This document shows, one piece after another, positions 56,394-64,000 of a stretch of DNA of 64,000 bases (its first letter is position 1; each line of letters begins with the position of its first letter). Origin of the DNA: Acidobacteriota bacterium (GTDB lineage Bacteria > Acidobacteriota > Aminicenantia > Aminicenantales > Saccharicenantaceae). Both the position numbers and the translations under genes were made by a program. The DNA lies in NCBI GenBank assembly GCA_029569255.1, contig JAKQUO010000048.1, positions 81,055-145,054 on the forward strand, read 5' to 3'. The notes under the pieces were generated by a model. That model did not search any database. It was not told the DNA's origin and saw nothing but the letters and a program-made list of their open reading frames with translations.

Positions 56394-57513
56394 CGCGCTC
56401 GACCTCCTTGAACGCCCTCATGATGTTCCCGCCCCACAACGACTCGACGTCGCTCTCGGCGTATCCCCGGCGCAGGGCCTCCCAAGTGAGATTGAAGATC
56501 TCGCTGACGTCCCGGCAGTCGGGAAGGCCGCCTTCTCCATCGAAGTCCGTGCCGATCCCGACCGATCCGGCGCCGGCCACTCTCCGCAGGTGATCGATGT
56601 GGTCCAAGGCGTCGGAGAGGCGGGCCGCGCGGCGGGCCGCGCCCCGCGCCGTCTGACGAACGAGGAGCCGGGGGACAAGGCAAACCTGGATCACGCCGCC
56701 CTTGGCGGCGAGCGCCCGGGCCATCGCGTCGGTCAGGTTCTCGGGGCGGTCGCAGAGCGCCCGGGCGGCGCCCCGGGACACGATCACGGGCGCCCGGCTT
56801 GCGGCCAGAACGTCGAAAAAGCTCTTCTCGGAGGCGTTGGCCAGGTCGATGATGATGCCGAGCCGGTTGCATTCGGCGACGACCAGGCGGCCGAACTCGC
56901 TCAAGCCCCGGTCGTCCGGGGCCCCGCGGCCGGCGGCGGCGTCGCAAATGAGATTGTCCCGGCCGCCGCAGAGCGTCAGCATCCGGACGCCGTGCGCGTG
57001 AAGGTCCGCCAGGACGGACAGGTCGCGGCCGAGGATGCAGCCGTTCTCGATCCCCAGGAAAAGCGCCCGCCGACCTTCCTTTTCAGCGCGGTAGGCGTCC
57101 TCCGGCGCCACGGCCAAGCTGACGAGGGCCGAGCGCTCATTGGCCAGGCCCGCGAGGGCTTCAACGGCCGAAAGGACCGATTCCCTCGCCGCGGCAAGAC
57201 CAAGACCCTCGGCCGTCGGCTCGACCTGGCGGACGGGGATGAGCAAGAAGGCCGCGTCCAAACCCCCGGCCTTCATCCGGAGAAGGTCGAACCGTCCGGA
57301 GGCCGGGCCGCGGCTTCTGGGCCGGCCCTCGGTTCTCCGGTCCGTCCCCAGGAGCTCGAGGGAGGCCCGGCAGGCCGAATCGACGGTCAGGATGCGGTCG
57401 TGGAACTCGCGGACGAGCTCGAGGGTCGAAGGGTCGGGGCCTTTGAGGCCGCAGGCCGCGAGGAGCCAGAAACCGGCCAGAGAGAAAGCGGCCGCCAGCT
57501 TCCCACCCGCCAT
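56377..57513 (-). CDS. M19 (membrane dipeptidase) family lipoprotein, probably catalytically inactive
   Basis: Lipobox LLAACG; M19-like FLGIENG, GIIIDLANAS, PVIVSRGAARAL, VGIGTDFDGEGGLPD; expected His ligands replaced. Confidence 0.82.
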   Translation of the reverse strand: MAGGKLAAAFSLAGFWLLAACGLKGPDPSTLELVREFHDRILTVDSACRASLELLGTDRRTEGRPRSRGPASGRFDLLRMKAGGLDAAFLLIPVRQVEPTAEGLGLAAARESVLSAVEALAGLANERSALVSLAVAPEDAYRAEKEGRRALFLGIENGCILGRDLSVLADLHAHGVRMLTLCGGRDNLICDAAAGRGAPDDRGLSEFGRLVVAECNRLGIIIDLANASEKSFFDVLAASRAPVIVSRGAARALCDRPENLTDAMARALAAKGGVIQVCLVPRLLVRQTARGAARRAARLSDALDHIDHLRRVAGAGSVGIGTDFDGEGGLPDCRDVSEIFNLTWEALRRGYAESDVESLWGGNIMRAFKEVERVAGRR

Positions 57514-57533
57514 GGCGGCAAAATCATATCATA

Positions 57534-57629
57534 AAAGGGGGACATGATACCTATTTCCCTATTAACGACGCTGCCGGCTGCCCGGATACAACCAGAGAAA
57601 TTGGGAAACGGGTATCATGTCCCCCTTTT
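57534..57629. repeat. REP-A inverted pair (REPIN 4)
   Basis: AAAGGGGGACATGATACCTATTTCCC and GGGAAACGGGTATCATGTCCCCCTTTT. Confidence 0.9.
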
Positions 57630-57639
57630 TCGGTCCCGG

Positions 57640-57850
57640 ACGGCCAGATCATGGACGTTCTGGGCCTCTTCGGCGGCGCCGAGGCCAGCAACGTCCGCTA
57701 CCCCGGATAGGCCCCCCTGCTCAACATCTACGAAGAGCCCCGCGGCGGGGACTTCGATTTCGTCAAGATCTGCTACCCTCTATCGGGTCCGCTTCGCGGC
57801 CACCAACTTCATGGGGAACGGGATTGGCTGGGCCAAAAAATGTCGCTGTC
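57640..57850 (+). pseudogene. Degraded coding remnant, product unknown
   Basis: Frame fragments GQIMDVLGLFGGAEASNVRYPG*APLLNIYEEPRGGDFDFVKI and LYRVRFAATNFMGN, with in-frame stop and frameshift. Confidence 0.4.
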
Positions 57851-57893
57851 CCCATTTTCCCTTGACAGTCTCTCTCCTCCTATTCTAATATCT

Positions 57894-57950
57894 GGACACT
57901 CTGGGTACCGGAGGGATGATTTCCCTCAGGTCTGCCCCCAGAGTGGGTCC
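57894..57950. repeat. Nested inverted repeat upstream of RAYT
   Basis: GGACACTCTGGG...CCCAGAGTGGGTCC enclosing CCGGAGGGATGATTTCCCTCAGG. Confidence 0.6.
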
Positions 57951-58022
57951 TGCTTTCCATGAGCAGACGCACCGGCGGCCTATCGGCGCTCCCCAGCGCT
58001 CAACGGCGGTAGCCTGAAGTCA

Positions 58023-58709
58023 ATGGCCAGATTAGCCCGTTGCACTGTCGCCGGCTACCCGCATCATGTCATGCAGCGAGGAAATTGCGAGCAACGGGTC
58101 TTTGAAGAAGAGGCCGACTATCGGCACTATCTTGATCTTCTTAAAGAGTGCTCGTCTCGATATCAGGTGGATATCTGGGCCTACTGCCTGATGCCGAATC
58201 ATGTCCACCTCATCTGCGTCCCCAAGAGCGGCGAAGGGTTGGCCCGAGCCAGCAACACACTGCATATGCGCTTCGCCCAGCACTTCAATAGCCGACGCTC
58301 ACTGCAGGGCCATCTCTGGCGGGCCCGATTCATGTCTTGCGTCCTGGATGAAGCCTGCGCCCTGGAAGAGATCCGTTTCGTCGAAAACAATCCTGTCCGC
58401 GCCGGTCGAGTCGCTTTGGCTGAAGAGTATCGCTGGTCAAGTGCCAGGGCCCATGTCCTGGGCGGATCCGATCCTGTCCTGTGTGATGGCTTTGCCCTGG
58501 CCCGAGAGATCGGCGACTGGCGCACTTACCTCCGAAGCCCCGGTGACCCGGCCCGGCTCCTTCTGGTCCGATCCTGCCTCAAGACGGGCCGTCCAGCCGG
58601 ACGGGTCGAATTCGTCCGCCAGCTCGAAAGCATCCTCGGCCGTCGTCTCAAAGCCTTGCCGCGGGGAAGACCCCGGAAAACAACCCGGATTCGATATCAA
58701 GATCGATAG
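58023..58709 (+). CDS. REP-associated tyrosine transposase (RAYT)
   Basis: [70 protein letters not shown]. Confidence 0.92.
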   Translation: MARLARCTVAGYPHHVMQRGNCEQRVFEEEADYRHYLDLLKECSSRYQVDIWAYCLMPNHVHLICVPKSGEGLARASNTLHMRFAQHFNSRRSLQGHLWRARFMSCVLDEACALEEIRFVENNPVRAGRVALAEEYRWSSARAHVLGGSDPVLCDGFALAREIGDWRTYLRSPGDPARLLLVRSCLKTGRPAGRVEFVRQLESILGRRLKALPRGRPRKTTRIRYQDR

Positions 58710-58720
58710 AGAGGTTCGTT

Positions 58721-59761
58721 ATGAAGAAGGCTCTCATCACCGGCATCACCGGCCAGGACGGATCTTATCTCACCGAGTTGCTCCTTTCCAAGGGCTATGA
58801 GGTCCATGGCATCATCCGGCGATCAAGCAGCTTCAACACGGGGCGGATCGATCATCTCTACGAAGACCCTCACGGACCGGATGTCCGTCTCCATCTGCAC
58901 TATGGCGACCTGACCAACTCGGAGCAGCTGACCTCGCTCATTTACAACATTTCACCAGACGAGATCTATAATCTCGGGGCCCAATCTCATGTCCGGGTCA
59001 GCTTCGACATGCCCGAATACACCGGCGATGTGACGGCCATCGGCACGACCCGGTTCCTTGAAGCCATCCGCCGCAGCGGCATCAAGACCCGGTTCTACCA
59101 GGCCTCGAGCTCGGAGATGTTCGGCGCCGCGGACCCTCCCCAGAACGAGAAGACGCCCTTTCGGCCCCGGAGCCCCTACGCCGCCGCCAAGCTCTATTCG
59201 TACTGGATGACGGTCAATTACCGCGAGGGCTACGGTCTCTGGGCCTCGAACGGCATTCTGTTCAATCACGAAAGCCCGCGGCGCGGCGAGACATTCGTCA
59301 CTCGCAAGATCACCAAGGCTATCGCCGCCATCCGGGCCGGCCAGCAGGACAAGCTGTTCCTCGGGAACCTCGATGCCAAACGGGACTGGGGTTTCGCCCC
59401 TGAATACGTCGAGGTCATGTGGAGGATGCTCCAACAGGACCTTGCGGACGACTTCGTTATCGGAACCGGAGAATCCCACTCGGTCCGCGAGTTCCTCGCG
59501 GCCGCTTTCGCCTACGCCGGATTGGATTGGTCCAAGTACGTGGAAATCGACACCAAGTATTTCCGCCCGACGGAGGTTGACAGCCTGAAGGCCGATTGCA
59601 GCCTGGCCAGCCAGAAATTGGGCTGGGAGGCCCGCGTCCTGTTCGACGATCTCGTCAAGATCATGGTCGACAATGATCTGGAGAGGGCTGGTCAGTCCGG
59701 CCCCGGGCTCGGCAAGAAGATCGTCCTCGACAAAGGCTTTGGCTGGATCAAGGGCGCCTGA
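58721..59761 (+). CDS. gmd: GDP-mannose 4,6-dehydratase
   Basis: [83 protein letters not shown]. Confidence 0.97.
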   Translation: MKKALITGITGQDGSYLTELLLSKGYEVHGIIRRSSSFNTGRIDHLYEDPHGPDVRLHLHYGDLTNSEQLTSLIYNISPDEIYNLGAQSHVRVSFDMPEYTGDVTAIGTTRFLEAIRRSGIKTRFYQASSSEMFGAADPPQNEKTPFRPRSPYAAAKLYSYWMTVNYREGYGLWASNGILFNHESPRRGETFVTRKITKAIAAIRAGQQDKLFLGNLDAKRDWGFAPEYVEVMWRMLQQDLADDFVIGTGESHSVREFLAAAFAYAGLDWSKYVEIDTKYFRPTEVDSLKADCSLASQKLGWEARVLFDDLVKIMVDNDLERAGQSGPGLGKKIVLDKGFGWIKGA

Positions 59762-59768
59762 TAGGTGA

Positions 59769-60722
<954 letters not shown>

Positions 60723-60789
60723 CCTGTCGCCCATGCAAAAGAGAACGCCATACTTATGAGGTACGCCCAGCTCTTCTATGACTAGGGCT

Positions 60790-61199
60790 AGTTCCAAGCC
60801 CTTCTCTTCGGGTCCGATTTATGTCTTGCTTCCAATCCGAGCGTCCATGAGGAGGTCCGATTCATTGAGGCAAGTTTCGTATACGCCGGTCAGGCCGAAC
60901 GCGCCGAGGACTATCCGTGGTCGAGCGCCCGGGCTCACATGACCGGCGAAACTGATCCCGTCTTGACTGACGGGTTCTTTATGAACCGGGAGATCAGCGA
61001 CTGGAAGACCTGTCTCGAAGGGCGGGGCGACGAGGCCCTCCCGGCTCGTGTGCGCTCTTGCCTGAAGACTGTCCGTCAGGCCGGCGACTCCGAATTCGTA
61101 AAGAAGCTCGAGGGTATCCCCGGTCGCCGCTTGGAGGAGTTACCGAGATGCCGGCCGCGGAAGGCCCCCAAGTTCACTCATCGAGACGATCAGACATGA
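60790..61199 (+). pseudogene. Decayed RAYT (C-terminal portion recognisable, frameshifted 5' part)
   Basis: EEVRFIEASFVYAGQAERAEDYPWSSARAHMTGETDPVL...RSCLKTVRQAGDSEFVKKLEGIPGRRLEELPRCRPRKAPKF aligns by eye to the RAYT at 58023-58709. Confidence 0.85.
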
Positions 61200-62488
61200 G
61201 CTCCGCCATGCTGACACGGGCCATGGACTTCGTTGGCGCGAGAAGGGACTATGTCACGACCTTCGTCAGCACCATTATCATCCAGGCCTGCGGGGTTATC
61301 ACGGGGATCTTGACCGCCCGCTTGTTGGGCCCGGTCGGAAAAGGGGAGGTCGCAACGGTCCTCTGGCTCCCAAACCTGATGGTGTCGGTCGGAATCCTCG
61401 GGCTTCCCCAAGCGGCCGCGTTCCTGGTGAGCCGCCAACGCGATAGGGGAGACGCATTGACCGCCGTCGGCTTCTGGATCGCCCTGGCCTCTGGGGTGGT
61501 CCAGGCCGCTATCCTCTATCTGCTTGTCCCGTTGATCCTAGGCCCCCGGGCGGTCCATCTCGCCGGGATCAGCCGGCTGTTCCTGTTGTACATCCCGGTG
61601 GCATATTTCGGCCTGACGCTCCTGGGGATCGACCAGGGCCATCAGAAATTCGGCCGCTACAACCTCCTAAGGATGCTCCCTCCTCTCCTGTATGTCTTCG
61701 GCCTGGTCTTCCTCATCTTGGCCAAGAACGCCAACGTCACAAGCGTCCTGCTGGTCAACCTGGCGGCCCAGTTGATCGCGAGCGCCATCAGGGCCTGGGT
61801 CGCGGGGAAAAGGCTGTTCCACGTCCGTTGGCCGGCCATCCTGGAGTACGGCCGGGACATGTTCGAGCAGGGCTTTGTCTTCTTCTGGCCGGCGCTAGCC
61901 GGCATCGTCCTGATGAAGACGGATCTCGCCCTGCTGATCCATCTCGAGACGTCGGAGCAGCTGGGCTATTACACGGCGGCCATGGCCATCGCGATGGGCC
62001 AGACTGGCGTCTCAACGTCGCTCATCCAGGTGAGCTTTCCAAAGGTCTCCTCGATCTCCCGGCCCGAAGCCGTGACTATGCTGCGGCGGCATTTGGCCAA
62101 GTCGCTGGCCCCGATCGCCGGCATGGCGCTGATCGTGGCCCTCTTGTCTCCGTTCATCATCAAGTCCCTGTTCGGCCCCAGCTTCCTGCCCGCCCTCCCC
62201 ATAACCTATGTCCTGATTGCGGCCATATCGATCTGGGGGATTGGGCAGGTGCTGGAGAACGGTCTTCGGGCCATGGGCTACGGCGCTCCCGGCGCGTTGG
62301 CCAACGGGATCGGGATCCTGGTCCTGGCGGCGAGCTCGCTCGTTCTCGTGAAGCCCCTTCGGGGGCTGGGGATGGCGGTCTCCATGGGACTGGCGCTGTT
62401 GACCGCCGTCGGCATCCTGGGGATCTGCCTGCGCCGCGTTTCCCTCGAATGCGATCTAGAGGCGGTGGAGTCGACCCATGGCCGTTAA
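61196..62488 (+). CDS. Oligosaccharide flippase (Wzx/MATE-like)
   Basis: FVSTIIIQACGVITGILTARLLGPVGKGEVATVLWLPNLMVSVGILGLPQA; ~12 TM segments. Confidence 0.88.
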   Translation: MSSAMLTRAMDFVGARRDYVTTFVSTIIIQACGVITGILTARLLGPVGKGEVATVLWLPNLMVSVGILGLPQAAAFLVSRQRDRGDALTAVGFWIALASGVVQAAILYLLVPLILGPRAVHLAGISRLFLLYIPVAYFGLTLLGIDQGHQKFGRYNLLRMLPPLLYVFGLVFLILAKNANVTSVLLVNLAAQLIASAIRAWVAGKRLFHVRWPAILEYGRDMFEQGFVFFWPALAGIVLMKTDLALLIHLETSEQLGYYTAAMAIAMGQTGVSTSLIQVSFPKVSSISRPEAVTMLRRHLAKSLAPIAGMALIVALLSPFIIKSLFGPSFLPALPITYVLIAAISIWGIGQVLENGLRAMGYGAPGALANGIGILVLAASSLVLVKPLRGLGMAVSMGLALLTAVGILGICLRRVSLECDLEAVESTHGR

Positions 62489-62616
62489 GGATCCAGTGAC
62501 CTGGCTTCTATGGCGGGGTGTTTCCTGCTCTGTATTCTCCTGCTCAGGACTGTGGGAATATTAAACAGGGCACGATAGCTTTCTTTCGCTTCCTGGTGCT
62601 CAAGAATAAGAAGTTT

Positions 62617-63864
62617 ATGAAGAACAACTCAGGAATATCCATTCTCAAAAAGGGAAATGATAAAAACACAATTTTTTCTTTTTCCTTTGCATTGTGGATG
62701 GCTTCTGGCTATCCTCTACGTCAAATCTTAAGCAAAGAATCCAACACCTTGATACCTGGCATTTGTATGCTCTTGGCTGCCTATCTCTTTTTCATACTGA
62801 TATTAGGGGCAAGGCAGAAACTCAAGATCCACACATTTTCAAAAGCAGGCCGGATTAATATTGTACTCTGGGCAGTGTTCTTGGCACTGGGATTGCTCTC
62901 TAGTTTATTGGCAGGCCCCGAGTCTATTTTCTATCAAGGCACTTTGATTGCTGGTGCGATATTAACTTTTTCTGAATGCTATTTTGGACTGCTACCATTA
63001 AGGGCGGCCAGCCTAGTATGCCTGACGATGGTGATTCCTTTTAATTTCTTATGGCTGCTAGTTCGTTTGGGCCGTATCTGGTTTCCTGCTTATACTATTC
63101 GAAACTCGTCTTATGGTGTCATATCGCTTTCGAGTATTGCCGCAGTAAGTTATGTGATAAGGCGGCCTTATAATTTCATTGTCGAAGCAGCGATCTTGGT
63201 CTCCCTTCTTATAAATGGCCATAGGACCTCATTTCTGGCAGCACTTGCCTTCATTATGGTCCAAAACGCGTTTAGTCTAAAAAAAGCAAGGAAAAAGCGA
63301 AGCTTAAAGGGATTACTGATTGCTGGGGCTTGTCTGGTTGTAGTCGCTTCCTTTCGATACTATGAAAAGGCCACTCAATATGTCATTGATAATGTGCTCT
63401 TACTGAATGATGTTCATCGTGGCTACGCATCTGGATTTTCTAATCGAATAGAGATTTGGAAGATTGCCTTCCCTCTAATAACCGAAAAGCCCATCCTGGG
63501 CTGGGGATCACACGAAAACGAGAATATTGTTAGAGATAGAGAACCGACGGCAAGTTCTGCTCATAATGGAATATTGGCGAGTTTTATCGATTATGGAATC
63601 GTTGGAGGCAGCCTAGGGCTCCTCTTGATGGCGTTTCCCTTGATCTTAGCGGGTAAACGAGCTTGGTCAACGGGAGAGAAGGAGTTCGTTTTCATATCAG
63701 GGTATGGCATAGGCTATATAATTCTGTCCCTGGGAGAGAGATATTGGTTTAATGTTGGAAATCCGACTAGCCTTATGATGCTATATTTAATTTTTTATAC
63801 TCTAATAAAAACAAATAGGATGCAAGGTAGGGCAAACCTGACAACAATGATGGCTCATAGCTAG
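62617..63864 (+). CDS. O-antigen ligase/polymerase-like membrane protein
   Basis: Multi-TM; ERIEIWK-type region GFSNRIEIWKIAFPLITEKPILGWGSHENENIV...SSAHNGILASFIDYGIVGG; start could be as early as 62518. Confidence 0.82.
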   Translation: MKNNSGISILKKGNDKNTIFSFSFALWMASGYPLRQILSKESNTLIPGICMLLAAYLFFILILGARQKLKIHTFSKAGRINIVLWAVFLALGLLSSLLAGPESIFYQGTLIAGAILTFSECYFGLLPLRAASLVCLTMVIPFNFLWLLVRLGRIWFPAYTIRNSSYGVISLSSIAAVSYVIRRPYNFIVEAAILVSLLINGHRTSFLAALAFIMVQNAFSLKKARKKRSLKGLLIAGACLVVVASFRYYEKATQYVIDNVLLLNDVHRGYASGFSNRIEIWKIAFPLITEKPILGWGSHENENIVRDREPTASSAHNGILASFIDYGIVGGSLGLLLMAFPLILAGKRAWSTGEKEFVFISGYGIGYIILSLGERYWFNVGNPTSLMMLYLIFYTLIKTNRMQGRANLTTMMAHS

Positions 63865-64000
63865 TGTAGTGTCTCAATGACGGGTTTACAATGGGCGATT
63901 TTAGATAGAATCTGATCAACCCTCTTTACCCAGACAAAGGGTTTTGGTTCTCGATTATGAACACGGATATATTCTTTGATCGCCCTGATCAGGTCTGCTG
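63861..64000 (-). mobile_element. IS630-family-like transposase, C-terminal part, truncated by window end
   Basis: Reverse strand reads ...ADLIRAIKEYIRVHNREPKPFVWVKRVDQILSKIAHCKPVIETLH*, resembling the IS630 C-terminal KPFvWtk motif; absent from the supplied ORF track. Confidence 0.75.

Overview
64-kb window of a high-GC bacterial chromosome. Gene content and repeat style suggest a Candidatus Aminicenantes/Acidobacteriota-like lineage; this is an impression, not verified. The 5' ~57 kb is dense, high-GC coding sequence: a sigma/anti-sigma pair, TonB-domain proteins, flavin/corrinoid-linked metabolism, RlmN, a TrmA-family methyltransferase, a GH38 mannosidase, several peptidases, HrpA, a PIN/RHH toxin-antitoxin pair, a LOG-family protein, and an ECF sigma/CHAT-protease region. 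The 3' end (58.7-64 kb) is an O-antigen type locus (Gmd, GDP-fucose synthase, flippase, polymerase) whose GC content falls sharply, ending in the C-terminus of an IS630-like transposase. No rRNA, tRNA or CRISPR array was recognised. The most unusual signal is a family of ~25-bp REP-like repeats (ATGGGGGACATGATACCCGTTTCCC), often in inverted pairs (REPIN-like, ~95-130 bp). These repeats form entire gene junctions and supply start codons (ATG/GTG TCCCCCAT, 'MSPI') and stop codons (TGG GGG ACA TGA, 'WGT*') to neighbouring housekeeping genes. Three copies also lie in frame inside hrpA. Two intact and two decayed RAYT (REP-associated Y1 transposase) genes are present, plus two further hairpin-repeat families. 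Other notable items: a 36-bp direct repeat bracketing a ~2.4-kb insertion at the 3' end of the LOG gene; an M19 dipeptidase homologue that has lost its metal ligands, overlapping a secreted beta-helix/CHAT protease gene; and a receiver-TonB fusion with Glu at the phospho-acceptor position.
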